64,000 nt of DNA from Treponema bryantii (GTDB taxonomy: Bacteria; Spirochaetota; Spirochaetia; Treponematales; Treponemataceae). Positions 8,871 to 18,345 of this stretch are shown one piece after another. Made by a program: the position numbers and the translations under genes. Every line of letters starts with the position of its first letter. Positions within the stretch are counted from its first letter, which is position 1. The stretch covers positions 2,852,001-2,916,000 of the forward strand of contig NZ_AP025286.1 in assembly GCF_036492245.1 (NCBI RefSeq), given 5' to 3'. The notes under the pieces are model-generated. The model saw nothing but the letters and a program-made list of their open reading frames with translations. It did not search any database and was not told the DNA's origin.

Positions 8871-10919
8871 ATGGACAAACAAACCCCGGCTGAACACAGC
8901 GCGATTGACAACATTCTTCCAACTTCAAATGAAGATGAAATGAAAAAACTGATGCAGAATCTTGACCGGGAGCAGGCTTATCGTGAACATAAATGCTGGC
9001 GACAATACATCACTGTTATTGTTTCTATAATTTTCGTTGCTTTCCAGCTTTATGCAACTCTTTCTGGTGCAATTACAGCACAGATTTTACGTGCAAGCCA
9101 CCTTGCCTTTGTTCAATTTCTGGCCTTCCTGCTTTTCCCTGCTACTAAGAAACTTCCTAAAGACACCCTGCCTTTATATGATGTAATTCTTGGTCTTGCA
9201 GGTGCCGGCTGCTGGATGTATATCGTAATTAACTTTCAGCAGCTTGTACGCCGTTCCGGAAATAACACAACACTCGACGTAATCATTGGTATCATAGGTA
9301 TTCTGATTCTTTTTGAAAGCTGCCGACGCATTGTTGGACTTCCAATTATGATTATTGCCGGAACATTTGTAATTTATGCTTTTGTCGGAAAATATCTTCC
9401 TGGATTCCTTCACCACAGAGGTTATTCCCTTCAGCGTGTAGTTTGTCATCTTTTCTATAACACAGAAGGTATTATGGGAACTCCTATCGGAGCCTGTTCA
9501 ACCTTTATCTTCCTGTTTATTCTCTTTGGTGCACTTCTTGAAAAGACTGGTATTGGACAGTTCTTTATTGATCTTTGTAACGCAATTGCCGGTGGTGCGA
9601 GCGGTGGACCTGCTAAAGTTGCAGTTCTTTCATCTGCTCTCCTTGGAACAGTTTCCGGTTCGTCGGTTTCTAATACTGTTGGATCAGGTTCTTTCACAAT
9701 TCCTATGATGAAACGCCTCGGCTACAAAGGAGAATTTGCCGGTGCAGTTGAAGCAGCTGCTTCTACAGGTGGACAGCTTATGCCTCCAATCATGGGTGCT
9801 GCAGCTTTCCTCATGGCAGAAAGCCTTGGTATGCCATATATCACAATTGTAAAGGCTGCCATTATTCCTGCTATCCTTTATTTCACAGGAATTTTTATTA
9901 CAGTACATCTTGAAGCTAAAAAACTTGGTCTTAAAGGAATGCCAAAAGATAAGCTTCCACGCTTCCTTCCTTTGTTCCTCAGCAAAGGTGTTATGATTCT
10001 TCCTTTAGTTGTAATCATCTGGTTCCTCTGTGCTGGAAAAACAGCAGTTTACGCAGCCCTTATGGGAATTGTAGCCTGTCTTGTAATTGGAATTGTAGTT
10101 TCTATCGTAGACCTGGCAAAAGGAAGAAAACCAACATTCGGTTCAAAAGACCTTATTGATGTTATGTGTGCCGCCGCTCGAAATATCATCAGCGTAGCGA
10201 TTGCCTGTGGTATGGCTGGAATTATTATTGGTGTAGTAACTCTTACAGGCCTTGGTCTTAAGCTTGGTGCAGGTCTTGTAGCACTTGCAGGCGGAAAACT
10301 CTTCCTCACTTTGATTTTTACAATGCTTGCTTCAATCATTCTTGGTATGGGTGCTCCTACAACAGCAAACTACCTGATTACTTCAACAATTACTGCCGGA
10401 GCTATCATTCAGCTTGGTGTTCAGCCACTCGCTGCACACATGTTTGCATTCTACTTTGGAATTATTGCAGACGTTACTCCTCCGGTTGCCCTTGCAGCCA
10501 TTGCCGGTGCCGCCATAGCAAAAGCACGACCTATGAAAACTGCCTTTAATGCTACAAAACTTGCAATCGGAGCATTTATCATTCCGTATATGTTTGTTTA
10601 TAACTCACAGATGCTTATGATTGATGCATCAATTGGACGTATTCTTTTCATTATTGCAACTGCCTTAATCGGTATGTTCGGTATCAGCGTTGCACTTGAA
10701 GGCTATGGATTTAATTTCACAGGACTTCTTCATGGAACTGACAAACCGGTTGCATTAAAAACTACTTTTGATGTTGTTGAGCGTGTTCTTTTTGCAATTG
10801 CCGGACTTCTTTGTGTAATTCCAGAAACAAGGTCAGATATTATTGGTCTCAGTATGATTGCAATTCTGATTGCTTACCAGCTGATTACCAAAAGAATTTT
10901 ATTGACGAAGAAACAGTAA
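8871..10919 (+). CDS. TRAP transporter fused permease (DctQ-DctM type)
   Basis: The 682-residue integral membrane component of the TAXI-TRAP system, with both the small (4 TM) and large (12 TM) subunits in one chain, as is usual for TAXI systems. The cytoplasmic N-terminus has about 45 polar residues. The large-subunit core carries GGASGGPAKVAVLSSALLG, GSSVSNTVGSGSFTIPMMK and STGGQLMPPIMGAAAFLMAE, with a second MGAPTTANYLITSTI repeat near 490. It sits in the inner membrane and receives ligand from the upstream lipoprotein. A strong AAGGAGGT lies 5 nt before the ATG. A promoter for the next gene appears to lie within its last codons. Confidence 0.93.
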   Translation: MDKQTPAEHSAIDNILPTSNEDEMKKLMQNLDREQAYREHKCWRQYITVIVSIIFVAFQLYATLSGAITAQILRASHLAFVQFLAFLLFPATKKLPKDTLPLYDVILGLAGAGCWMYIVINFQQLVRRSGNNTTLDVIIGIIGILILFESCRRIVGLPIMIIAGTFVIYAFVGKYLPGFLHHRGYSLQRVVCHLFYNTEGIMGTPIGACSTFIFLFILFGALLEKTGIGQFFIDLCNAIAGGASGGPAKVAVLSSALLGTVSGSSVSNTVGSGSFTIPMMKRLGYKGEFAGAVEAAASTGGQLMPPIMGAAAFLMAESLGMPYITIVKAAIIPAILYFTGIFITVHLEAKKLGLKGMPKDKLPRFLPLFLSKGVMILPLVVIIWFLCAGKTAVYAALMGIVACLVIGIVVSIVDLAKGRKPTFGSKDLIDVMCAAARNIISVAIACGMAGIIIGVVTLTGLGLKLGAGLVALAGGKLFLTLIFTMLASIILGMGAPTTANYLITSTITAGAIIQLGVQPLAAHMFAFYFGIIADVTPPVALAAIAGAAIAKARPMKTAFNATKLAIGAFIIPYMFVYNSQMLMIDASIGRILFIIATALIGMFGISVALEGYGFNFTGLLHGTDKPVALKTTFDVVERVLFAIAGLLCVIPETRSDIIGLSMIAILIAYQLITKRILLTKKQ

Positions 10920-10931
10920 AATTATTATTTT
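10902..10931 (+). promoter_or_regulatory. Possible promoter for groES
   Basis: TTGACG (10902-10907), 18-nt spacer, TATTTT (10926-10931), overlapping the end of the permease gene. No CIRCE element (TTAGCACTC-N9-GAGTGCTAA) is present, so heat control through HrcA is not supported. Confidence 0.35.
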
Positions 10932-10954
10932 ATATATAAGAGGTACAAAATATT

Positions 10955-11227
10955 ATGAAAATCAAACCATTAGCAGATCGTGTTCTTGTAAAGAACGACA
11001 AAGCAGAAACTAAAACAGCAAGCGGACTCATTATCCCGGAAGCTGCACAGGAAAAAACTCAGACTGCTACTGTAGTTGAAGTTGGACCTGGAACTGATGA
11101 AAATAAAATCACAGTAAAGAAAGGCGACAGAATTATGTACGACAAATATGCCGGAACTCAGGTAAAGATTGACGGTGAAGATCACCTCATTCTCCGCATG
11201 AGTGATATCATTGCTGTTATTGAGTAA
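10955..11227 (+). CDS. groES: Co-chaperonin GroES
   Basis: The 90-residue co-chaperonin that caps GroEL in the cytoplasm. It has the standard beginning KIKPLADRVLVK and the mobile-loop region with ETKTASGLIIPEAAQEK, then VVEVGPG, KGDRIMYDKYAGT and DIIAVIE. The length is normal. groEL does not follow; the next gene is convergent, separated by a bidirectional terminator. It may be transcribed with the TRAP operon (35-nt gap) or from the weak promoter overlapping the permease end. Confidence 0.95.
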   Translation: MKIKPLADRVLVKNDKAETKTASGLIIPEAAQEKTQTATVVEVGPGTDENKITVKKGDRIMYDKYAGTQVKIDGEDHLILRMSDIIAVIE

Positions 11228-11271
11228 TGTGTAAGACCGCTGACGGCCGTTGTTCAATAGCAAACCGTTAA

Positions 11272-11293
11272 AAAAATTGCGAAAGCAATTTTT
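11272..11293. terminator. Bidirectional terminator between groES and the TPR gene
   Basis: AAAAATTGC (11272-11280), a GAAA tetraloop, then GCAATTTTT (11285-11293). The U-rich side is available on both strands, so it can end both convergent units. Confidence 0.8.
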
Positions 11294-11297
11294 AGGT

Positions 11298-13148
11298 TTA
11301 CCACTTAAGCTTATCTTTTAGCATGGATGCCCTTGCGTTATCAGGATACAAAGAAGCTGCGTATTCTGCTGAACGGAGGGCATTTTTTATATCCCCGTCA
11401 CTAGCATAAATACAGGCAATTCTATACAAAATTTCAGAACGCTTTGCATTACTGCTTTCACGACCAGCAGTCTTTCCATACAAATCCAGGGCTTTAAGCT
11501 TTTTTCCAAGAGATATATAAATACTTCCAAGATTCAGACAGGTTGATGTAGAAACAGACTGAGAAATATAGCCATCTTCCAGCAGACCTGCGCTCTCATA
11601 AACACAATATTCATGAAGTCTAAGAGCTTCATCTGCCATTTTATAATAAGCAGCAAACCAGGCACCAAATTCCATCATAGAAAGATCATATCCACGGGCT
11701 TTATCTATAAACTGTTCCCAGAAATCACGCTTTGAATCATATTCACTGATATCTGTTACATGATCATAAAAAAGCTTCCAGGCATCATCATACTGCTTTG
11801 TATTAAGCAGGAAATTAAGCGCATACTGAACAAGAAGTCCTTTTAACTCTCCGTCTTCATTAAGACTGTTTTCTAGCATATTCCAGAGATCGCGGTTTTT
11901 ATCTTTTTCTGATATTGATGAGTCTGTTTTATAACGAAGATCAAGTTTTGCAATATTCAGATACGGATCATTAGTACGGCGAAGAGCTTCGTCAATTCTG
12001 TAAAGAGCATCACTCATTGGAATTTTACGGCGGTTATCATAACGCTCCATTTCCAGAGTTGAGATACCGGCTTTTCTGAGAGCAGCAATTTCAGTATCTT
12101 CCTCACGCTCAAGATTAGAACGATAAGCAAAATCTGCATATAAAATTAAACCCGGTACATTGTCTGGCCAGCGGTTTACAACATAGAAAAGAAGATCAGC
12201 ATTCTGGTCATCCATTCCCTGATTTTGAGCCCATCTTGCACTGTTCAGAATTATATTAGAAAGAAATTCCTCATCACTTTTACGAACCTTAAGTTCATCA
12301 AGATTCATTACAATACCGCGTCGTGCATTTTCTGCAGCTTCCATTTCGGAAACAGCCATATACGAATCTGATTCCAGTGCAGTAAGAAGGACTGGAGAAG
12401 TTTTAAAAGTAACAGTTCCCTGATATCCGGTCATGAGACGGCGGGCTTCTTCAATTGCATCAATTGAATCATAAAACTGTCCGGCATCATAGCAGACCAT
12501 AGCCCAGAAATATGCATCATCAGCATCAAGGAAGAAAGCAGGATTTAAGCTTGCTGCAAGGTTGTAATCACCGTTTATAAGATTGAAAGCTGCGCAGTTA
12601 CGTAATAAAACCGGATTCTTTGAAGTCTTATAAGCATCTAAGAAAATCTGATAAAATTCCTTTCGGGTATAAAATGTAAAAGCATTATCACCTGAAGCTG
12701 CTGCCTTTTCTGCTGAATCCCGAAGAATATACTCTGAATATAAGGAAGCGTATTTAGTTCCGCGTAATTTCTCCGCAACCTTCCCAGCATCCCCGAGGCG
12801 GCCTTCTCTCAACAAAAATGCCGCATACACAGCCTGCAGTTCAAGATTACCGCCGTTTTTCTTCAGCGACTTCTTAAGGAGTTTCTCGGCCTTTTCAGAT
12901 TCGCCGAGAGTTATATATCTTTTGTAAATGCCGATGTAAGTCCACGAATCGTAAGTCCGCTTTTCAACTTTTTTGAGTTCCTTCAAAGCCGACTGCATCT
13001 GATTCTGCATTACAAGAGCGTCAATAACATCAAACTGGCTTGTTAACGAGTTTTGTTCTGCCCTCATCCGACAAGCGGGAAAGCAGAACAAAATCAAAGA
13101 AAAAAATATAAATGTAAGAATTATTTTTTTAAGCTCTTTTCGGCTCAT
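11298..13148 (-). CDS. Tetratricopeptide-repeat lipoprotein
   Basis: A 616-residue exported protein. The signal ends FCFPAC (Cys26), a lipobox of relaxed spirochaetal type. The rest is helical with degenerate TPR pairs: ALKELKKVEKRTYDSWTYIGIYKRYITLGESEKAEKLLKKSL at the N-terminus and ALDLYGKTAGRESSNAKRSEILYRIACIYASDGD at the C-terminus. It is likely a periplasmic scaffold on the inner or outer membrane; no catalytic motif is seen. The ATG overlaps the end of nusB by 20 nt, with AGGA just before it, implying coupled translation in the order SurA-like, nusB, TPR. A bidirectional terminator follows. Confidence 0.75.
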   Translation of the reverse strand: MSRKELKKIILTFIFFSLILFCFPACRMRAEQNSLTSQFDVIDALVMQNQMQSALKELKKVEKRTYDSWTYIGIYKRYITLGESEKAEKLLKKSLKKNGGNLELQAVYAAFLLREGRLGDAGKVAEKLRGTKYASLYSEYILRDSAEKAAASGDNAFTFYTRKEFYQIFLDAYKTSKNPVLLRNCAAFNLINGDYNLAASLNPAFFLDADDAYFWAMVCYDAGQFYDSIDAIEEARRLMTGYQGTVTFKTSPVLLTALESDSYMAVSEMEAAENARRGIVMNLDELKVRKSDEEFLSNIILNSARWAQNQGMDDQNADLLFYVVNRWPDNVPGLILYADFAYRSNLEREEDTEIAALRKAGISTLEMERYDNRRKIPMSDALYRIDEALRRTNDPYLNIAKLDLRYKTDSSISEKDKNRDLWNMLENSLNEDGELKGLLVQYALNFLLNTKQYDDAWKLFYDHVTDISEYDSKRDFWEQFIDKARGYDLSMMEFGAWFAAYYKMADEALRLHEYCVYESAGLLEDGYISQSVSTSTCLNLGSIYISLGKKLKALDLYGKTAGRESSNAKRSEILYRIACIYASDGDIKNALRSAEYAASLYPDNARASMLKDKLKW

Positions 13149-13599
13149 CTTTTCCTATTTTATCAAGCACTGCATTAATAAACTTATAGGAATCATCAGT
13201 GTCAAAGTCTTTGGCAATATTTACAGCCTCATCAATGACAATCTTTGGCTCAGCGCCGTTCTGGAACAAAAGCTCATAAACACTTGTACGAAGAATTGCA
13301 AGTGCAACACGGCTTATACGTTCCATACTCCATGATGCAGAAAGATGACTTTCAATAAGCTTATCAATTTCATCTATATGACTTATTGTACCAGCAATTA
13401 TCAAACTTGCAAATGTTCGCTCTTCTTTTGAAGTTTCTGAAAGTTCAACAACAGGCTGTTCAGCCGGATCAATACTTCCATCAACCTCAACATCCTTCTG
13501 CAACCATTCAAAAGAAAGAAGGTCGTCCAAAGAAGCTTTAGTTACATCCCATGAATAAACTGCCTGAAAAGCAATTACTCTACCATTTCTTCTGGACAC
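13129..13599 (-). CDS. nusB: Transcription antitermination factor NusB
   Basis: A 156-residue all-helical RNA-binding protein that works with NusE/S10 at boxA during rRNA antitermination. Family features are RVIAFQAVYSWD at the N-terminus, the central acidic insert, WSMERISRVALAILRTSVYELLF and the C-terminal VIDEAVNIAKDFDTDDSYKFINAVLDKI. The start codon is GTG at 13599, directly after the TAA of the upstream gene (TAAGTG) and with GGGGGA before it. Its neighbours are a SurA-like chaperone upstream and the overlapping TPR lipoprotein downstream. Confidence 0.94.
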   Translation of the reverse strand: MSRRNGRVIAFQAVYSWDVTKASLDDLLSFEWLQKDVEVDGSIDPAEQPVVELSETSKEERTFASLIIAGTISHIDEIDKLIESHLSASWSMERISRVALAILRTSVYELLFQNGAEPKIVIDEAVNIAKDFDTDDSYKFINAVLDKIGKDEPKRA

Positions 13600-14685
13600 T
13601 TAGTTCCCCCAATCAAGAATCTTATCCAAAGCAGCACCTGTTTTCTTCATATCAACATTTTCTGCTGTGTGAAGTTCTTTTGCGAGATTTGTAGCTGCAT
13701 TGCTCATATAAATCTGCTGCTTCTGCTGAGTAAGATTAGCACGGATATAATCATAAACTGTAACAGTTGTTTCAGGCTGAACCAAATCACCGATAGCAAG
13801 CATCTTTGCATCGTATTTCTTGATTACGCTGATAAAGCGATAATCTGTTGAAGTTTCTTCAACCTCAGAGGTATATCCTTCACCCTGCTGGAAAACCAAC
13901 ATAAGATTCTGAAGAGGCATCTGCAAACCACTTGCTGCAGCTTCAGTCTTAGGGAATACACCAAGTCCAGCCTTGAAGCCAGAATTATCTGCCTGAGACT
14001 GAACTGCAATCTGTTCTGCAGTAAGAGCCTTAGTAGTGTATTTTGTATAGAAATCAGTTGCTTTCTGCTTTGCAGCTTCAGGATTATTATCTTTTGGAAC
14101 GATTACAACAAGCATTTTAATCATATCATTCCATACGAATGAAGATTTATTGCTTTCATAAGCCATTCTGATTTCTTCATCAGTAGCTGCAACCTTCTGA
14201 AGTTCAGCCTGATTCTTCTGAACAACATACTGCTGCATCAAAAGAACATTCTTAAGGTGTTTCTTATAATCAGCCTTATTCATTCCGGTCTGTTCCAAAA
14301 GAACTTCATCCAGAGTTTTACCCTGCTGCTTTTTAAGAATATCTTCAAGGTCTTTTTCTGAAACATTTACACCAAGTGACTGACTCATAGACTGTGCAAA
14401 ATACTGATCTACAGAGCTGTCTGCTACAGAAATACCTGCCTTAGCTGCAGCCTGAACAATCAAAGCTTCCTCAATCAATGTATCAAGCACCTGTTTTCTT
14501 TCTTCAACTGTAAGAGTTCTGTTAATCTGCTTCTCATAAGTTGTACATCTTACCTTAAGCTGCCTGAGAGTAATGGATTCATTCTTATTAAGTTTTACAA
14601 CTGCGAGAGGCTGCAAATCTGCCTGTGCAAACATTGCAAAAGTTGCAAACATTAAGATTGAAAGAACTGAAATAATTTTTTTCAT
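13600..14685 (-). CDS. SurA-like periplasmic chaperone / peptidyl-prolyl isomerase
   Basis: A 361-residue exported protein with an N-terminal signal peptide (MKKIISVLSILMFATFAMFAQA). The SurA-N-like helical region (LDTLIEEALIVQAAAKAGISVADSSVDQYF, about 67-96) is followed by a PpiC-type parvulin region after about residue 175 (MIKMLVVIVPKDNNPEAAKQKA). The parvulin part is divergent, so chaperone function is surer than isomerase activity. The likely role is folding of outer-membrane proteins in the periplasm. AAGGA lies before the ATG. It is followed immediately by nusB, an unusual partner. Confidence 0.75.
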   Translation of the reverse strand: MKKIISVLSILMFATFAMFAQADLQPLAVVKLNKNESITLRQLKVRCTTYEKQINRTLTVEERKQVLDTLIEEALIVQAAAKAGISVADSSVDQYFAQSMSQSLGVNVSEKDLEDILKKQQGKTLDEVLLEQTGMNKADYKKHLKNVLLMQQYVVQKNQAELQKVAATDEEIRMAYESNKSSFVWNDMIKMLVVIVPKDNNPEAAKQKATDFYTKYTTKALTAEQIAVQSQADNSGFKAGLGVFPKTEAAASGLQMPLQNLMLVFQQGEGYTSEVEETSTDYRFISVIKKYDAKMLAIGDLVQPETTVTVYDYIRANLTQQKQQIYMSNAATNLAKELHTAENVDMKKTGAALDKILDWGN

Positions 14686-14759
14686 TTTATAATCCTTAAA
14701 ATATTTAGTATCAGTTTTGTTTGTCCATATAATATAACAATGGAACTGTCGGAAAGTTA

Positions 14760-16583
14760 CTACTTATCCAGAGGAAGCCCACCGCTGATTACAGCACGGA
14801 TACGACGAACACCAGCTGAGCTTGACTGTTCCTTCTGAATCTTGAAGTCACCAATCTGAGCTGTGTGCTGAACGTGTGGTCCACCACAAACTTCCTTACT
14901 GAACCAGTCTGATTTAGCGTCGCGGCCAATTGTGTAAACCTTAACGTCTTCACCATACTTGTTAGTAAAGAGAGCGCGTGCACCTTCTGCTTTAGCCTTG
15001 TCGAGTGGCATAACTTCCATAGTAACAGGAAGGTCTTCCTTAATCTTTTCGTTTACGATGTCCTCAACCTTCTGAATTTCTTCTTTAGTCATTGGACGTT
15101 CGAAAGTGAAGTCAAAACGCATACGCTCGTTGTTGATATTTGAACCTTTCTGAGCAACCTGGTCGCCGAGAACGTTTACCAGAGCCTGCTGCAAAAGGTG
15201 TGTTGCAGTGTGATATTTTGTTGTAACTTCAGACTGTTCAGCAAGACCACCCTTAGCTGCTCCTGCATCAACTGTCTTTGAAGCTTCCTGGTGCTTGCGT
15301 TCAGCTTCTTTAAAGCCTTCAACGTCAACAGTAAATCCGTTTTCTGCACCAAGCTCCTGAGTAAGCTCAAGAGGATAGCCATATGTTTCGTAAAGATTAT
15401 AAGCAACCTTTCCGCTGATAATCTTTTTAGGATTCTTCATAAGGTTTGGAAGAAGTTTCTGGAATTCTGCTTCACCCTTCTTGAGGGTAAGACGGAACTT
15501 TGCTTCCTCTGCAGTAAGTTCTTTGTAAACCTTTTCGCGGTTTGCTTCGAGTTCCGGGTAAGGTCCCTTGAAGTTTTCGATTACTGTAGCAGCAATTTCT
15601 GCCATAAAGTCTTTTTCGATACCGAGCTTCATTCCGTGGCGAACTGCACGGCGGATAAGACGGCGGAGAACGTAACCAGCACCTACACGGTCTGGAGTAA
15701 CTCCTCTCTGGTCTCCAAGGATAAATACAGAAGAACGAGTATGGTCAGCAATAATACGAACTGACTTATCTTTTTCTTCGTCTGTACCATATGTGTAGCC
15801 TGAAAGGACTTCAATTGTCTTAATGATTGGCTGGAAAACTTCTGTAAGGTAAACAGATGTCTTTCCCTGGAGAATACAGTTTGTACGCTCAAGTCCCATA
15901 CCTGTATCAACGTTCTTTTTCTCGAGCGGAAGAAGTGTTTTTTCGTCAACGCGGTTGTACTGCATGAATACGTTGTTCCAGATTTCCATCCAGTTTCCGC
16001 TGTCTGTACCTTTATTTGAACCTACAGGTGGGAGACCTTCTCCAACCCAGTAGAAAATTTCTGTATCCGGACCACAAGGACCTGTTGGACCTGCTGCCCA
16101 CCAGTTATCTGATGCTGGAAGATATGCAATCTTATCCTCTGGCATTCCATTATCTTTCCAGATCTGAGCTGCTTCTTCATCGCGAGGAGCGTTTTCATCA
16201 CCTGCAAATACAGTTACAGAAATCTTTTTAGGATCAAGGGCAAGCCACTGTGGACTTGTAAGGAATTCATAAGAATAAGCAATAGATTCTTTCTTGAAAT
16301 AATCACCAAGTGACCAGTTTCCAAGCATTTCAAAACATGTAAGATGACTTGGATCACCTACTTCTTCAATATCGCCTGTACGGATACACTTCTGATAGTC
16401 TGTGAGACGGGTTCCCGATGGATGCTTTTCACCAAGAAGATAAGGAACGAGAGGGTGCATACCCGCCATTGTAAACAAAACAGATGGGTCATTTTCAGGA
16501 ATTAAAGACTGACCCGAAATCTCAACATGATTTTTACTTTTAAAAAACTCAATATATTTTGAGCGAAGTTCATTAGCGTTCAT
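14760..16583 (-). CDS. alaS: Alanyl-tRNA synthetase, short spirochaete-type
   Basis: Charges tRNA-Ala in the cytoplasm. The 607-residue protein has the class II catalytic domain (LRSKYIEFFKSKNH, then SLIPENDPSVLFTMAGMHPL), the tRNA-recognition helices, and the editing domain with HTATHLL (HxxxH near 457) and CGGPHVQH (CxxxH near 565). It ends shortly after the editing core (IRAVISGGLPLDK) and lacks the C-Ala/DHHA1-like tail of the roughly 875-residue E. coli enzyme. Short AlaRSs of about 600 residues are known in spirochaetes, so this is not damage. The ATG at 16583 has no SD and sits 8 nt after a TATAAT, suggesting a leaderless mRNA. No T-box was seen. Confidence 0.95.
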   Translation of the reverse strand: MNANELRSKYIEFFKSKNHVEISGQSLIPENDPSVLFTMAGMHPLVPYLLGEKHPSGTRLTDYQKCIRTGDIEEVGDPSHLTCFEMLGNWSLGDYFKKESIAYSYEFLTSPQWLALDPKKISVTVFAGDENAPRDEEAAQIWKDNGMPEDKIAYLPASDNWWAAGPTGPCGPDTEIFYWVGEGLPPVGSNKGTDSGNWMEIWNNVFMQYNRVDEKTLLPLEKKNVDTGMGLERTNCILQGKTSVYLTEVFQPIIKTIEVLSGYTYGTDEEKDKSVRIIADHTRSSVFILGDQRGVTPDRVGAGYVLRRLIRRAVRHGMKLGIEKDFMAEIAATVIENFKGPYPELEANREKVYKELTAEEAKFRLTLKKGEAEFQKLLPNLMKNPKKIISGKVAYNLYETYGYPLELTQELGAENGFTVDVEGFKEAERKHQEASKTVDAGAAKGGLAEQSEVTTKYHTATHLLQQALVNVLGDQVAQKGSNINNERMRFDFTFERPMTKEEIQKVEDIVNEKIKEDLPVTMEVMPLDKAKAEGARALFTNKYGEDVKVYTIGRDAKSDWFSKEVCGGPHVQHTAQIGDFKIQKEQSSSAGVRRIRAVISGGLPLDK

Positions 16584-16591
16584 AAACTTGT

Positions 16592-16620
16592 ATTATATTG
16601 AAAAAATTGTTATTTGAAAA
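16592..16620 (-). promoter_or_regulatory. alaS promoter, leaderless arrangement
   Basis: Minus strand TTTTCA (16615-16620), 17-nt spacer, TATAAT (16592-16597), with 8 nt to the ATG. The predicted transcription start lies within one or two bases of the start codon. Confidence 0.6.
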
Positions 16621-16644
16621 GTAGTTGCCTATAACCTTCGGTAC

Positions 16645-18216
16645 TCAATCACTGGTGTTTCTACTGAGTACATACGACCTGCCCTCTACCGCAAAGCAGT
16701 CGGTAGAAGTAAGCTTAACCGGAGTAAAAGTTATTGTATTGTAATCGGTAACAACTTTTTCGACAGTTTTTCTTTTTACAGTTTCTGTAATTACCTTTGT
16801 TCCAAATTCCATAGAATAATTTTCAGCAAGAATAGAACCTTCTGTATCCGAACGGAACTGAATTACGTTATAACTGCCGATTTTTTCGATAGAATAAATA
16901 CCAGCTTCAGAAAGCCCACCATTTAATAGAGAATATTTATACTCTCCAAACTTCAATGTAACAGTAGAATCAGCAGTAGTCCAGTTATCACCCTTCTGAA
17001 GTTCTTTCATATAACTATCTTTTTCTGTTGAAGCGGCAAAGTCTCCAAAGGTATCCTGAAGAGCCATCTTCTTATAGTTTCCATCCCACTGTGTATTTTC
17101 ACTGATAATAAGGTTGATATCATCGCGCAGGGTAATTTTGATTTCATCAGTATTTATGAGAGAAATATCAAAACGGCGGTGAAGGTTCATGATATCTGCA
17201 TTTACAGCAGTCAGATAGATTCCGTTATGGCGAAGCTTACTGTCTTCCCACTCGTAAACTTCCTGAATATCTTTATAAAGCTGAATGATTTCTGTATCAG
17301 GATAATTGAAATACATATAACGGATATTTCCGTCTGTATTTGAAGTTTTATACCAGAGTCCGTCAAGGAAGGCTGCAAAAGTTTCTACAGTACCATCCTG
17401 AATGCGGGAAAGCTCAGTCGCAGCAAGACGGCCGGCTGTTACGTTTATTTCACGAACAAGTTCATATTTCTGTGAAGAAGGATTCCATTTATATTCCTGC
17501 TGGATCTGATTCTGGCCAACTGCAGGCTTATCTTTATCTGCATTAGCAGCATCCTTTGGAATATCCGATTTATAAACCCATACAGAAAAACTTTCACCTT
17601 TTGACATGGCAAGTGCATATGATTCAGAACGTTCAGTCTGCTGAATAAACACAGTTCCATCACACGAAAAATCACCAATATTTCTAAGATAATTTTTTCC
17701 ATGTTCTTTTGAACACAAATAGATTTTCATCACATAATTGCCGTCATCAGCAAGTCCCTGATATATAAGGGCATTTTTATGTTCACCAGTAACATCCATT
17801 CCCATATAAGAGAAGGTTCGGGTTCGGGTAAACTGTGTCTCAATAGGTTCAAGTCGTTCATAAAGTCCAGATTCAGAATCTATAAGCGCCGCAACAATCC
17901 AGAGATTCTGCGAACTTGCCTTACGAACGATGATTACTTCATCATCATAACCATCATTATTTATATCTATTGTAAGTGCACTGATTAAAGTTTCTCCGGA
18001 ATATAAAGGAACGAAAGTTTCATATTTTTCTGTTTCTATTGAAGAAGAGGAAGCTTCATTTTCTGAATTAGCAGATGAAGAAGATTTTGGAGTAACGATG
18101 CGTGCTCTCGTAGAAGATTTATCTTCCTTTGTCAGCATCTTTTTAGAAACAAAGAATACACCTGCAATTAAAGCCGCCGCAAGCACAAATAAAACCGGCA
18201 CTGTTCTAGACTTCAT
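16645..18216 (-). CDS. Membrane-anchored FG-GAP-like protein, possible pallilysin relative
   Basis: A 523-residue protein with one N-terminal membrane anchor (about 7-24), a Ser-rich linker (about 44-60) and a large exported domain. DINNDGYDDEVIIV at 84-97 is a calcium-loop/FG-GAP-type motif. The second half contains FAAFLDGLWYKTSN and IQEVYEWEDSKLRHNGIYL, which recall, from memory, treponemal Tp0751/pallilysin-like proteins. No HExxH zinc motif is present, so protease activity is not supported. A surface or periplasmic binding role is possible. It has its own promoter, with the -10 8 nt before the ATG and no SD. Confidence 0.45.
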   Translation of the reverse strand: MKSRTVPVLFVLAAALIAGVFFVSKKMLTKEDKSSTRARIVTPKSSSSANSENEASSSSIETEKYETFVPLYSGETLISALTIDINNDGYDDEVIIVRKASSQNLWIVAALIDSESGLYERLEPIETQFTRTRTFSYMGMDVTGEHKNALIYQGLADDGNYVMKIYLCSKEHGKNYLRNIGDFSCDGTVFIQQTERSESYALAMSKGESFSVWVYKSDIPKDAANADKDKPAVGQNQIQQEYKWNPSSQKYELVREINVTAGRLAATELSRIQDGTVETFAAFLDGLWYKTSNTDGNIRYMYFNYPDTEIIQLYKDIQEVYEWEDSKLRHNGIYLTAVNADIMNLHRRFDISLINTDEIKITLRDDINLIISENTQWDGNYKKMALQDTFGDFAASTEKDSYMKELQKGDNWTTADSTVTLKFGEYKYSLLNGGLSEAGIYSIEKIGSYNVIQFRSDTEGSILAENYSMEFGTKVITETVKRKTVEKVVTDYNTITFTPVKLTSTDCFAVEGRSYVLSRNTSD

Positions 18217-18224
18217 ACTTATTA

Positions 18225-18253
18225 AATATATTGTGAATTGCGGAATTTCTCAA
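18225..18253 (-). promoter_or_regulatory. Promoter, leaderless arrangement
   Basis: Minus strand TTGAGA (18248-18253), 17-nt spacer, TATATT (18225-18230). Only 8 nt separate the -10 from the ATG at 18216. Confidence 0.6.
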
Positions 18254-18298
18254 GGTGTGATTTTTTTATTCCTTTCTAAGGATTTTTCAGTCTAATAA

Positions 18299-18331
18299 AA
18301 AACCGGATAGATTTCATTTCTACCCGGTTTT
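18299..18331 (-). terminator. Terminator after the small lipoprotein gene
   Basis: AAAACCGGATAGA (18299-18311) pairs with TCTACCCGGTTTT (18319-18331) with one A-C mismatch and a 7-nt loop. On the minus strand it is followed by six T residues. It separates the protease operon from the gene ending at 16645. Confidence 0.8.
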
Positions 18332-18345
18332 TATTTTTTTAGACT

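Noticed and set aside
16645..18216. Zinc protease (pallilysin) assignment
   Set aside because: No HExxH motif is present in the protein; only a weak resemblance in the second half was kept.
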